Counted from the first letter of the stretch, positions 15,702-23,836 are shown. The stretch is 64,000 nt of DNA from Microbacterium oleivorans (GCF_023715745.1 NZ_JAMBOV010000001.1:806001-870000); one strand, 5' to 3'. The notes: a model not told the origin generated them from the sequence alone. Program-made: numbers and translations.

Positions 15702-17167
15702 GCGGTCACGCCGAGGTCGTCGTCGTCGGTGCGGGCTTCGCCGGTGTCCTGGCGGCGATCGAGCTGCGCGAGGCCGGGCACGAGGTCGTCGTGGTGGAGC
15801 GGGCCGACCGGGTCGGGGGGACCTGGCGCGAGAACGTCTACCCGGGTGTCGCGTGCGACGTGCCCTCGCACCTCTACAGCCTGGAGCGACACCCGAACCC
15901 CGCATGGTCGGCCGAGTTCGCCCCGGGCGCGGAGATCGCCGCCTACCTCGACGCCGTCGTCGACCGCGAGGGTCTGCGCGACGCGATCCGTTTCGGGACG
16001 GAGATGACGGATGCCGCCTGGGACCCGGTCTCCCAGCGGTGGCGCCTCGCATTCTCGGGCGGCGGACCCGACACGGCCGACGCGCTGGTCCTCGGCTGCG
16101 GGCGGTTGTCGCAGCCGCGCATCCCGGATGTCCCCGGGCTCTCGTCGTTCCCGGGTCCGGTCGGTCATACAGCACGATGGGATGAGACCGAGCCGGTCGC
16201 CGGTTCCCGCATCGCCGTCGTCGGCACAGGATCCAGTGCCGCTCAGCTCGTCCCCGAGCTCGTCCGGTCCGGCGCTGAGGTCGTCCTCTTCCAGAGGTCG
16301 CCGGCGTGGGTGCTCCCGCGCGGCGATCGCCCGTACGACGCGCGTGACGCCGAGCGGTTCGCGGTGCCCGGCGCGGTCGCCCGCGAGAGAGCGAGGCTGG
16401 CGGCGGGCGACGACGAGCGATTCGCGGCGCGGTCTGGGCGAGGGACGGCATCCGCTCGGGCACGGCGGGCGGCGCTCGCGCACCTGGCGGCGGGGGTGCC
16501 CGATCGCGCCCTCCGTCGTGCGCTGACTCCGGCGTACGCCTTCGGCTGCAAGCGCGTCGTGCTCTCGGACACGTTCTACCCGACCGTTGCGGGGGATGCC
16601 GTGACGCTCGAGGCCTCTGCGCTCGCGTCCGTCGCCGGGCGCCGACTCGTCGGAGCCTCCGGTGGGGTCCACGACAGGATCGATCGGATCGTCCTCGCCA
16701 CCGGGTTCGAGACGACCCGCCAGGCGTACGCCGACATCGTGCGCGGCGAGGGCGGACTGACCCTCGCGGAGCACTGGAAGGACGGCATGAGCGCCGTCGC
16801 CTCGACCCTCGTCGCCGGCTTCCCCAATCTCTTCGTCATGAACGGCCCTCATTCCGCTCTCCCGCACGCCTCCTCGCTGCTCGTCCTCGAGCAGCAGGCT
16901 GCGTTCATCCGCCGGATGATCGGCGGCGGCGTCGTCGTCCGGGTCGACGCGGATGCCGAGGCGCGCGCGAGCGCCGATGTCGCCGCACGCGCGGCCGGCA
17001 CGGCGTGGCTCGCCGGCTGCGGGAGCTGGTACCTCGACGACCGATCCGGCGGGGTCGGTGTCCTGTGGCCCGGCACGGTGGCCGACATGGCGGCCGCGAT
17101 GGCGGATGCCGAACGCAGCGCAGTGTCACGGACCGAGCGATCCGTGCTGACAGGAGGATCCCGATGA
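15698..17167 (+). CDS. Flavin-containing (Baeyer-Villiger-like) monooxygenase
   Basis: The 489-residue protein has an N-terminal FAD fold VVVVGAGFAG (about residues 7-16) and the GGTWRENVYPGVACDVPS run typical of Baeyer-Villiger monooxygenases. The fingerprint-like FPGPVGHTARWDE near residue 152 is followed by a second Rossmann motif VVGTGSSAAQLVPEL for NADPH and a C-terminal FVMNGPHS. It overlaps fbiC and fgd by 4 bp each, so it is translated with F420 genes. No substrate can be named. A ketone, aldehyde or heteroatom compound related to the catabolic pathway is possible. Confidence 0.85.
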   Translation: MSGHAEVVVVGAGFAGVLAAIELREAGHEVVVVERADRVGGTWRENVYPGVACDVPSHLYSLERHPNPAWSAEFAPGAEIAAYLDAVVDREGLRDAIRFGTEMTDAAWDPVSQRWRLAFSGGGPDTADALVLGCGRLSQPRIPDVPGLSSFPGPVGHTARWDETEPVAGSRIAVVGTGSSAAQLVPELVRSGAEVVLFQRSPAWVLPRGDRPYDARDAERFAVPGAVARERARLAAGDDERFAARSGRGTASARARRAALAHLAAGVPDRALRRALTPAYAFGCKRVVLSDTFYPTVAGDAVTLEASALASVAGRRLVGASGGVHDRIDRIVLATGFETTRQAYADIVRGEGGLTLAEHWKDGMSAVASTLVAGFPNLFVMNGPHSALPHASSLLVLEQQAAFIRRMIGGGVVVRVDADAEARASADVAARAAGTAWLAGCGSWYLDDRSGGVGVLWPGTVADMAAAMADAERSAVSRTERSVLTGGSR

Positions 17168-18174
17168 GCATCCCGATCCGATTCGGATACAAGGCATCGG
17201 CGGAGCAGTTCGGCCCGCAGGAGCTCCTCGACTACGCGGTGGCCGCCGAGGACGCCGGCTTCGACAGCGTCTTCATCTCCGACCACTTCCAGCCGTGGAT
17301 GCACGACGGCGGTCACGCTCCGGCCGCCCTGCCCTGGCTGGGTGCGCTCGGCGCCCGCACCTGCCGCATCCTGATGGGCACCTCCGTCCTCACCCCGACG
17401 TTCCGCTACCACCCCGCCGTCGTGGCGCAGTCGATCGCCACCCTCGCGGTGCTGAACCCCGGACGCATCGTCCTCGGCGTCGGCACCGGTGAGGCACTCA
17501 ACGAGGTGACGCTGGGCCTCGACTGGCCGGAACCCCCGGAGCGTTTCCAGCGGCTCAAGGAGTCGATCGCGCTCATGCGCGAACTGTGGGAACACGAGCG
17601 GGTCACGTTCGACGGAACGTTCTGGAAGGTCGAGGACGCCACCGTCTACGACCGCCCCGACCGGCCGGTCCCGGTCTACATCGGCGCCGCCGGCCCCGCG
17701 GCGGCGCGGCTGGCCGGGCGCATCGCGGAGGGGTTCATCACGACGAGCGGAAAGGACCGCGCCCTCTACACCGACACTCTGCTGCCCGCCGTCGCCGACG
17801 GGGTCGCCAAGGGGGAGCGGGATGCCGAGGAGGTCGACCGCATGATCGAGGTCAAGGTGTCGTACCACCCGGACCTCGAGAAGGCGCGCGAGCGCACCCG
17901 CTTCTGGGCTCCGCTCGCGCTCTCGGCCGAGGAGAAGATGGGCATCCACGATCCGCGCGAGATGCAGCGGAGAGCGGCGGCGCTGCCGATCGAGCGCGCG
18001 GCGTCCCGCTTCATCGTGTCCGACGATCCCGACGAGCACGTTGAGCGGATCGCGGAGTACGTCGAGATGGGCTTCCGGCACCTCGTCTTCCATGACCCGG
18101 GGGCGGACCAGTCGGCGTTCCTCCAGCGGTACGCCGACGACATCCTGCCGCGATTGCGCAGGAGGTTCGGGTGA
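17164..18174 (+). CDS. fgd: F420-dependent glucose-6-phosphate dehydrogenase
   Basis: Oxidises glucose-6-phosphate to 6-phosphogluconolactone while reducing F420 to F420H2, so it is the electron source for F420H2-using enzymes. The 336-residue TIM-barrel protein shows the mycobacterial Fgd1 landmarks nearly unchanged: GYKASAEQF (8-16), SDHFQPW with the catalytic Asp/His pair (D40, H41), GGHAP, GTSVLTPTFRY, LGVGTGEALNE and TSGK in the phosphate pocket. It overlaps the monooxygenase stop and the cofC start by 4 bp each. Its presence in the operon indicates that F420H2, not just F420, is needed when the pathway is expressed. Confidence 0.92.
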   Translation: MSIPIRFGYKASAEQFGPQELLDYAVAAEDAGFDSVFISDHFQPWMHDGGHAPAALPWLGALGARTCRILMGTSVLTPTFRYHPAVVAQSIATLAVLNPGRIVLGVGTGEALNEVTLGLDWPEPPERFQRLKESIALMRELWEHERVTFDGTFWKVEDATVYDRPDRPVPVYIGAAGPAAARLAGRIAEGFITTSGKDRALYTDTLLPAVADGVAKGERDAEEVDRMIEVKVSYHPDLEKARERTRFWAPLALSAEEKMGIHDPREMQRRAAALPIERAASRFIVSDDPDEHVERIAEYVEMGFRHLVFHDPGADQSAFLQRYADDILPRLRRRFG

Positions 18175-18770
18175 GGGAGCGTGGCTGGGCCGTGATGATC
18201 CCGGTCAAACCGGCCGTCGACGCGAAGTCGCGGCTCGGCGACGACGTGCCGCGCGGTGACATCGCCCGCGCACTGGCGCTGGACACGGTCGACGTCGCGA
18301 CGCGCACCCCGGGGGTGGCGCGCGTACTGGTCGTCACGGCCGATGCGGCGCTCGCCGATCTGCTTCCCGGCGGCGTCGAACTGATCCGCGAACGTACGGC
18401 GGTGGGCATCGACGCAGCCCTCGCCGCCGCATCCGCTCGGGTCGGTCTGCGCCGCCACCGAGCGTCGCTGCCCGCCGATCTCGCCGCCCTCGCCCCCGGA
18501 GAGCTGGCGGCGGCGCTGGCGATGGCCGCGATGGTGTCGCGCGCGGTGATCCCGGATGCCGTCGGTGACGGCTCGACCCTCGTCACCGCGCGCGCAGGCA
18601 CGGCATGGGCATCGGCGTACGGTCCCGATTCGTTCTCGCGCCACGTCGCGCTCGGCTGTCGGCCGTTGCCGGTGCGCGCGACCTCGGGACTGCGGTGGGA
18701 CCTCGACACGCCGGACGATCTGGCGCGACTCCTGCCGCGAGCGGGGGAGCGGTTGCGGGGCGTAGCGTGA
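18171..18770 (+). CDS. cofC: 2-phospho-L-lactate (PEP) guanylyltransferase, CofC/FbiD
   Basis: Activates 2-phospholactate or PEP with GTP for CofD. The 199-residue protein has the nucleotidyltransferase start IPVKP...KSRL (about residues 10-22), an Asp in the LPADLAAL position, the DAVGDGSTLVTA block, YGPDSFSRH and the C-terminal LRWDLDTPDDL, as in mycobacterial FbiD. It begins with GTG overlapping the fgd stop (GTGA), so it is probably translationally coupled. It is the last gene of the string. Its final codons contain the TAGCGT hexamer used by the next gene. Confidence 0.87.
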   Translation: MRERGWAVMIPVKPAVDAKSRLGDDVPRGDIARALALDTVDVATRTPGVARVLVVTADAALADLLPGGVELIRERTAVGIDAALAAASARVGLRRHRASLPADLAALAPGELAAALAMAAMVSRAVIPDAVGDGSTLVTARAGTAWASAYGPDSFSRHVALGCRPLPVRATSGLRWDLDTPDDLARLLPRAGERLRGVA

Positions 18771-18774
18771 GCAC

Positions 18775-19605
18775 ATGGTCACCATCCCCACCGTCTCCCT
18801 GAACGACGGCACCGCCTTCCCCCAGCTCGGTCTCGGCACGTACAACCTGCGTGACGAGGAGGGTACGCAGGCGATCGTCGCCGCCATCGAGGGCGGGTAC
18901 CGCCTGCTCGATTCCGCGGTCAACTACGAGAACGAGCGCGAGGTCGGCGAGGCCGTGCGGCGCAGCGGCATCCGCGACGAGCTTCTCGTGACGACGAAGG
19001 TCCCCGGGCGAGACCACGGCTACGACGAGACTCGGCGCAGCGCCGAGGGGTCGCTCGAGCGACTCGGGCTCGATCGCATCGACCTGTACCTGATCCACTG
19101 GCCGAACCCGAGCGTCGACAAGTACGTCGACACCTACCGTGCGATGGTCGACCTGCAGAAGGAGGGGCGCGTCGGTTCGGTCGGCGTCTCGAACTTCACC
19201 GAGCCGATGCTCGCCCGCATCATCGAGGCGACCGGCGTCGTCCCCGCGGTGAACCAGGTCGAGCTGCACCCGTATTTCCTCCAGGCGCACCTGCGGGCGT
19301 TCCACGCGTCGCAGGGCATCCGCACCGAGAGTTGGAGCCCGCTCGCGCGTCGTTCCGAACTGCTGAGCGAGGAGGTGGTGGCGGACACCGCCGCCGCGCA
19401 CGGTGTGACGCCGACGCAGGTGGTGCTCCGCTGGCACGTGCAGCTGGGCAGCACCCCGATCCCGAAGTCCGCCGACCCGGCACGTCAGGCCGAGAACGCC
19501 GACGTGTTCGAGTTCTCGCTGACCGACGACGAGGTCGCCGCGATCTCCGCCCTCGAGCGCGGCCGCCTGTGGGACGGCGACCCCGACACCCACGAGGAGA
19601 TGTGA
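18775..19605 (+). CDS. Aldo/keto reductase
   Basis: A 276-residue NADPH-dependent (alpha/beta)8-barrel reductase. The catalytic tetrad is visible as D46 and Y51 (LLDSAVNYENE), the Lys in VTTKVPG and the His in LIHWPNP. The C-terminal IPKSADPARQAEN binds the adenosine-2'-phosphate. Members act broadly on aldehydes and ketones such as 2,5-diketogluconate or methylglyoxal. A TAGCGT hexamer at 18763-18768 lies 6 nt before the ATG, inside the end of cofC. The gene may therefore have its own leaderless promoter as well as read-through. Confidence 0.9.
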   Translation: MVTIPTVSLNDGTAFPQLGLGTYNLRDEEGTQAIVAAIEGGYRLLDSAVNYENEREVGEAVRRSGIRDELLVTTKVPGRDHGYDETRRSAEGSLERLGLDRIDLYLIHWPNPSVDKYVDTYRAMVDLQKEGRVGSVGVSNFTEPMLARIIEATGVVPAVNQVELHPYFLQAHLRAFHASQGIRTESWSPLARRSELLSEEVVADTAAAHGVTPTQVVLRWHVQLGSTPIPKSADPARQAENADVFEFSLTDDEVAAISALERGRLWDGDPDTHEEM

Positions 19606-19620
19606 GGGCCGCCGCCCGCG

Positions 19621-20790
19621 TCAGTCGCCCTTCACGTTGACGAGCTGGCGCAGTGTGTGCCGGATCTCGACGAGGTCCGAGGCATCTGCCATGACCCGGT
19701 CGATCGGCTTGTAGGCCTGCGGGATCTCGTCGATGAAGGCGTCCGTGTCACGGAACTCGATGCCCGCCATGGCCTCCCGCAGCTGCTCGTGCGTGAAGGT
19801 CCGCCGAGCCGCGGACCGGGAGTACTCCCGTCCCGCACCGTGCGGGGAGGAGTTCAGCGACACCGGGTTCCCGAGTCCGGCCACGACGTAGGAGGCCGTT
19901 CCCATCGATCCCGGGATGAGGCCGGGCCGGCCCGTGTCCGCCTGGATGGCGCCCTTCCGCGACACCCACACCTCCTTGCCGAAGTGCTTCTCCCGCTCGG
20001 TGAAGTTGTGGTGGCAGTTGATCCGCTCGTGCTCCACGACGTCCTCGCCCATCGTCTCGGACAGCTGCCGCGCGACCCGGTCCATCATCTCCTCCCGGTT
20101 CAGGAGGGCGAAGTGCTGCGCCCACCGCAGGTGCCGGATGTACGTCCAGAACTCCTCCGTCCCCTCGACGAGGTACGCGAGGTCGGGATCGGGCAGGTCG
20201 ATCCACCACTGCTTCGCGAGCCGCTGAGCGACACCGATGTGGTGGGTGGCGATCTTGTTGCCGACACCCCGGGACCCGGAGTGGAGGAACATCCACACCG
20301 CATCCGTCTCGTCGACCGAGATCTCGATGAAGTGGTTCCCCGATCCGAGCGAGCCGAGCTGGTTACGCCAGTGCCCCGCGTACGACGCCGGGTCGAACCC
20401 GTTCTTCGTCGCGAGCTCCTCCAGCTCGGCGACGCGCGGCTCGGCGGTCGCGACGATCTTCCGGTTGGCGTGGCCCGCCGACAGCGGGATCGCCCGCTCG
20501 ATCTGCTCCCGAAGACCAGCGAGCTCGCGTGCGACGAGCTGCGTCTTCGTGAACTGCGTGCGAACGGCGATCATGCCGCATCCGATGTCGACGCCGACGG
20601 CAGCCGGCATGATCGCACCCAGCGTCGGGATGACCGATCCGACGGTCGCCCCCTTGCCGAGGTGCGCATCCGGCATGAGCGCCAGGTGCGGGTAGATGAA
20701 CGGCATCCGCGCCGAGGTGCGAGCCTGCTCGACGGTCTTCTCGTCGATGATGCTCGCCCAGGACATGAGCCTGTTCGAGAGCTTCTCCAT
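19621..20790 (-). CDS. rtcB: RtcB family RNA-splicing ligase
   Basis: Joins RNA 2',3'-cyclic phosphate or 3'-phosphate ends to 5'-OH ends with GTP and Mn2+, in RNA repair. The 389-residue protein has the metal-binding PDAHLGKG (40-47), the invariant VGVDIGCGM (C71), NHFIEI, HSGSRG, INCHHNF, and the guanylylated His in SSPHGAGREYSR. A GAAGGAAAGGAACC ribosome site precedes the ATG. It is preceded on the same strand by a 29-codon ORF and a stem-loop, with no obvious promoter between the stem-loop and the start. It converges on the aldo/keto reductase gene. Confidence 0.95.
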   Translation of the reverse strand: MEKLSNRLMSWASIIDEKTVEQARTSARMPFIYPHLALMPDAHLGKGATVGSVIPTLGAIMPAAVGVDIGCGMIAVRTQFTKTQLVARELAGLREQIERAIPLSAGHANRKIVATAEPRVAELEELATKNGFDPASYAGHWRNQLGSLGSGNHFIEISVDETDAVWMFLHSGSRGVGNKIATHHIGVAQRLAKQWWIDLPDPDLAYLVEGTEEFWTYIRHLRWAQHFALLNREEMMDRVARQLSETMGEDVVEHERINCHHNFTEREKHFGKEVWVSRKGAIQADTGRPGLIPGSMGTASYVVAGLGNPVSLNSSPHGAGREYSRSAARRTFTHEQLREAMAGIEFRDTDAFIDEIPQAYKPIDRVMADASDLVEIRHTLRQLVNVKGD

Positions 20791-20848
20791 GGTTCCTTTC
20801 CTTCGTGGAGGGCCCGGGAGCCCACGTGTGGAGAGGAACACACGAGAA

Positions 20849-20879
20849 GACGCCCCGGACCTGTGCGGTGCGGGGCGTC
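20849..20879 (-). terminator. Stem-loop in the rtcB leader (attenuator or terminator)
   Basis: The arms GACGCCCCG and CGGGGCGTC (20849-20857 and 20871-20879) pair perfectly around a 13-nt loop. On the minus strand the hairpin is followed by a T/C-rich tract starting TCTTCTCGTG. It stands between the 29-codon ORF and rtcB, so it could end most transcripts before rtcB. Confidence 0.6.
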
Positions 20880-20893
20880 GGACGGTGATGGCG

Positions 20894-20983
20894 TCAGACG
20901 GCGCGCGCCGGAGGGTACGGCTCGTAGCGGAACGGGCGCTGGGTCTCGTTCCGCTGGAGCAGATCACGCTTCTGCGTGGTCAT
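20894..20983 (-). CDS. 29-residue short ORF upstream of rtcB
   Basis: The reading frame starts with ATG at 20983 after a strong GGAGGA ribosome site (6-7 nt spacing) and ends with TGA at 20894-20896. The peptide is basic and polar, begins MTTQKRDLLQ and ends in a Tyr/Pro/Arg-rich tail (EPYPPARAV). A TAACGT hexamer around 21028-21033 on the minus strand could be its promoter. I do not recognise a family. It may be a leader peptide controlling rtcB through the downstream stem-loop, or an independent small protein. Confidence 0.5.
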   Translation of the reverse strand: MTTQKRDLLQRNETQRPFRYEPYPPARAV

Positions 20984-21152
20984 GGCGTCCTCCGGGTTCT
21001 CGCCGTGCCGGTCGGCACAGCTTTGCCACGTTAGCGGCCCGGGCGTGTCGCGTCAACGAGAGGCCGTGCGGTGGGGCTCTGCGTGTGGCAGGGCTCATCG
21101 CCCTCGCGGTCTTCGCAACTCCGGCGTCGGCTGACACGTTCCGGGGGTGGCG

Positions 21153-21719
21153 TCACCCGACGCGCAGCACGGCCCGCATCCGATCGAACGCGGCGTCGAG
21201 GTGATCGGTGAGCGGCACCTCGTCGACGTCTGACGCCCAGGCATCCAAGGCGCTCTGCAGAGCCTCCACCGTGATGCCGGCCACCGCCGCGGCCGTGCGC
21301 TCGTCTTCGCCCCGCGCGGTGAAGCCGCGTCGGATGGCGTCGCGGAGGTCCGCCTGTTTGCGCAGATCGCGTTCGCGAAGCGCCGGCTCCGCGGCGATGA
21401 CACTGCGGGCGAAGCGGATCTCGGCACGGCGGGGCTCGAAACGTTCGCGGGCGAGCGAGTGCAACCCCTGGACGACGACGGTCATGGGCGCGAGGTGTGC
21501 GGGTGCGGTGGCGATCATCCGAGCGGCGAGCTCGGGGATCTCGTCGCCGTCGAAGAACACCTCTCGCTTGTCGGCGAAGTGGCGGAAGAACGTACGCCGT
21601 GTCACGCCGGCTCGCGCGACGATGTCGGGGACGGTCGTCGCGGCATAACCCCGCTCTTCGAAGAGGGCGAGGGCCGCGGCGCGCAGTCGTTCCCGGGTGT
21701 CCGGCGCCCATCTGGCCAT
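21153..21719 (-). CDS. TetR/AcrR family transcriptional regulator
   Basis: The 188-residue repressor has an N-terminal helix-turn-helix (TVPDIVARAGVTRRTFFRHF, about residues 27-46) and a helical ligand domain. The ATG at 21719 is chosen because TAGGCT (21726-21731) lies exactly 6 nt upstream, the leaderless spacing used in this window; the alternative GTG at 21725 touches the hexamer. Divergent from an oxidoreductase gene, it likely represses both through the paired operator described below. The ligand is unknown, probably a small electrophile or alcohol handled by the oxidoreductase. Confidence 0.9.
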   Translation of the reverse strand: MARWAPDTRERLRAAALALFEERGYAATTVPDIVARAGVTRRTFFRHFADKREVFFDGDEIPELAARMIATAPAHLAPMTVVVQGLHSLARERFEPRRAEIRFARSVIAAEPALRERDLRKQADLRDAIRRGFTARGEDERTAAAVAGITVEALQSALDAWASDVDEVPLTDHLDAAFDRMRAVLRVG

Positions 21720-21734
21720 GCTCACAGCCTAGTG

Positions 21735-21751
21735 ATGGCACCAGGTGTCAT
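21735..21751. promoter_or_regulatory. TetR operator 1
   Basis: A 17-bp imperfect palindrome, ATGGCACC-A-GGTGTCAT, with 7 of 8 positions paired. It lies next to the TAGGCT -10 of tetR, so binding should block autoregulated transcription. The second copy is 33 bp away centre to centre. Confidence 0.65.
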
Positions 21752-21767
21752 GAAAGAGCGTACAGTG

Positions 21768-21784
21768 ATGACACCCCGTGACAT
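21768..21784. promoter_or_regulatory. TetR operator 2
   Basis: A second palindrome, ATGACACC-C-CGTGACAT (6 of 8 paired), directly downstream of a TACAGT -10 (21761-21766) for the oxidoreductase gene. The left half is an exact copy, reversed, of the right half of operator 1. The 33-bp separation is about three helical turns, allowing two dimers on one DNA face. Confidence 0.6.
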
Positions 21785-21804
21785 CATCGACCGAAAGAGC
21801 CGCC

Positions 21805-22929
21805 GTGACCGATCCACAGAACACCGCCGCACTCATGCGCGCACCGCGTGCCCGATTGACGGTGGAGCGGATGCCGATGCCCGAGCCGGCGGCCGACGAA
21901 GTGATCGTGCGCGTCCGCGCCGTCGCGGTCAACCCGGTCGACTGGGTCATCCAGGGCACCGGCGCGGTCACCTATCGGTGGCTGCCCGCTCCTGCCGTGC
22001 TCGGCTCCGACGTCGCGGGAGAGGTCGTCGCGGTCGGTTCGCAGGTGACCCGATTCCACGTCGGGGATCGGGTGGTCGGGCTGGCGACAGGCACCGACAA
22101 GGGGCGCGACTCCCGCCACGAGGGCGCATTCCAGCACTACACGGCGCTCCTCGAGCGGCTCACCGCCCCGATCCCGGACGCGATCAGCGACGCGCAGGCC
22201 GCCGTCCTCCCGCTGGGGGTGTCGACCGCGGCGTGCGCGCTCTTCCAGCCGCAACACCTCGGCCTCGCCGTCCACGACCCGGCCGAGCCCCGCACCGCCC
22301 GCGGCGTCGTCGTGATCTGGGGCGGGTCGACGAGCGTCGGCATGAACGCGATCCAGCTGGCGCGCGCCGCCGGGTACGACGTCGTGGGCACCGCCTCGCC
22401 GCGGAATGCCAACCTGGTGCGCTCGCTCGGCGCTGACGTCGTCGCCGATCACGGGTCGTCCACCGCGGTCGACGACCTCGTTGCAGGCATCGGTGGCCGT
22501 CCGGTCCTCGGCGCGGTCGCGTTCGGCGAGACCTCGGCGGCCCCCTGCATCGAGGTCCTCCGGCGCACCGGCGGATCGGTTCTCGTGATGGCGAGCACGC
22601 CGGTGTCGCTGGCAGATCTCGCCGGGCGTCGTCGCCTCTTCCCCGCGATGGTGCCGGTCTTCACGAGGCTCGGGCTCCGCATGGTGGCGCTGATGCTGCG
22701 CGCCCGATGGGCGGGCATCCGCGCCGGCTTCGTCTGGGGCACGAGCCTCCGCGACGACGGCCTCGGCGACCGGCTCTGGGGCGGATTGCTCCCGCAGTGG
22801 CTCGCCGACGGCACGGTGCGCCCGTCGCCCGAGCCGCTCGTGACCGGGCACGGCCTCGAGGCGATGCAGGACGCGCTCGATCGTCAGCGCGCCGGTGTCT
22901 CGGCGCAGAAGGTCGTCGTCACGCTCTGA
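21805..22929 (+). CDS. Zinc-type alcohol dehydrogenase-like (MDR) NADPH oxidoreductase
   Basis: A 374-residue medium-chain reductase. The GroES-like N-terminus has VNPVDWVIQG and VLGSDVAGEVVAVG (about residues 46-80). The Rossmann domain contains VVIWGGSTSVGMNAIQLAR. The structural- and catalytic-zinc cysteines are not evident, which places it with quinone or enoyl reductases. The GTG at 21805 with GAAAG upstream is preferred over the GTG at 21778, which lies inside an operator. Its promoter (TACAGT, 21761-21766) is between two TetR operators, so expression is probably induced by the regulator's ligand. Confidence 0.85.
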   Translation: MTDPQNTAALMRAPRARLTVERMPMPEPAADEVIVRVRAVAVNPVDWVIQGTGAVTYRWLPAPAVLGSDVAGEVVAVGSQVTRFHVGDRVVGLATGTDKGRDSRHEGAFQHYTALLERLTAPIPDAISDAQAAVLPLGVSTAACALFQPQHLGLAVHDPAEPRTARGVVVIWGGSTSVGMNAIQLARAAGYDVVGTASPRNANLVRSLGADVVADHGSSTAVDDLVAGIGGRPVLGAVAFGETSAAPCIEVLRRTGGSVLVMASTPVSLADLAGRRRLFPAMVPVFTRLGLRMVALMLRARWAGIRAGFVWGTSLRDDGLGDRLWGGLLPQWLADGTVRPSPEPLVTGHGLEAMQDALDRQRAGVSAQKVVVTL

Positions 22930-22937
22930 CGCCACGC

Positions 22938-23726
22938 TCAGTGCGGTGCGTGGTACTCGGCCTCGCCGCTCTTCCAGTAACCCTTCACGACGATCTGATC
23001 GGATGCCAGGGCCCACCGCTCCAGCAGCAGGCGCCGCCCCGACTTGACGACGCCTTGCTCGGCCGCGACGAAGCCGAACACGTCGCCCTCGGGGCGATTC
23101 GCCGGCGACAGCGCATCGAGCGCGGCGGCCAGCGCCGTGCCGGGGAGGGCCGCGCCGCGGTGGACGGAGCTGACGTCCACTCCGCGCGGCGCGGGGATGG
23201 GCAGCTCGTGCGCGGCATCCGTCACCTCGATGAGGATGCGGCCGACCGCGTCCTCATCCATCAGTCCGGCGAACCGGCGGATAGCCGGCACGGCGGTCTC
23301 GTCGCCGGCGAGGAACCAGGCGTCGGGGCGACCCGACACGAGCATCGAGCCGCGAGGGCCACCGACCCCGATCGTCGAGCCGAGGGGAGCGGATGCCGCC
23401 CACGGTGCCGCGACGCCCTGATCGCCGTGCACGGCGAACTCGACCTCGAGCCAGCCGGCCTCAGCATCCCAGGCCAGCGGCGTGTACTCGCGGCTCGGCG
23501 ACTGTCGGATCGCGTCGAGGTCGGCGGCGGGGTCGTCGGGGAAGAACAGGCGCATGTGGTCGTCGCTGCCCAGGGATGTGAAGCCGCGCAGGTCGTCGCC
23601 TTCGAGGCGGACGCGCACGAAGGTGGGCGTCTCCCAGGTCCGTGCCGCGAGGACGGCGCGGCGGAAGCGGAGGTCGAGCGGCTGTCGGTCCAGCCGGAAG
23701 GAGGGGGCGGATTTGACGAAGCTCAC
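22938..23726 (-). CDS. Siderophore-interacting protein (FAD/NAD(P)H ferric-siderophore reductase)
   Basis: The 262-residue protein of the ViuB/SIP family releases iron from imported siderophores by reduction. An FAD-binding barrel includes SREYTPLAW (about residues 78-86) and GPRGS, and the NAD(P) domain ends in VVKGYWKSGEAEYH, the SIP C-terminal signature (K-x-Y-W). The GTG start at 23726 has no ribosome site. A TAGCCT hexamer 7 nt upstream lies inside a DtxR/IdeR box, so iron-loaded repressor should block it. It is divergent from a siderophore ABC importer. Confidence 0.92.
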   Translation of the reverse strand: MSFVKSAPSFRLDRQPLDLRFRRAVLAARTWETPTFVRVRLEGDDLRGFTSLGSDDHMRLFFPDDPAADLDAIRQSPSREYTPLAWDAEAGWLEVEFAVHGDQGVAAPWAASAPLGSTIGVGGPRGSMLVSGRPDAWFLAGDETAVPAIRRFAGLMDEDAVGRILIEVTDAAHELPIPAPRGVDVSSVHRGAALPGTALAAALDALSPANRPEGDVFGFVAAEQGVVKSGRRLLLERWALASDQIVVKGYWKSGEAEYHAPH

Positions 23727-23745
23727 ACAGGTAAGGCTAACCTAA
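23727..23745. promoter_or_regulatory. DtxR/IdeR iron box
   Basis: The 19-bp site contains AGGTAAGGCTAACCTAA and matches the consensus TWAGGTWAGSCTWACCTWA at 17 of 19 positions, by eye. It covers the leaderless -10 of the siderophore-interacting protein gene. It lies 92 bp before the ABC importer start, so it may control both directions. Confidence 0.88.
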
Positions 23746-23836
23746 AAACCGCCGGGCAATCGCCCGCGATCCCCTACCGACCGACGGCGCCAGCGTGCTC
23801 ATACACGCCCGCTCCGTCGACGACAGGAGCAGTCAC

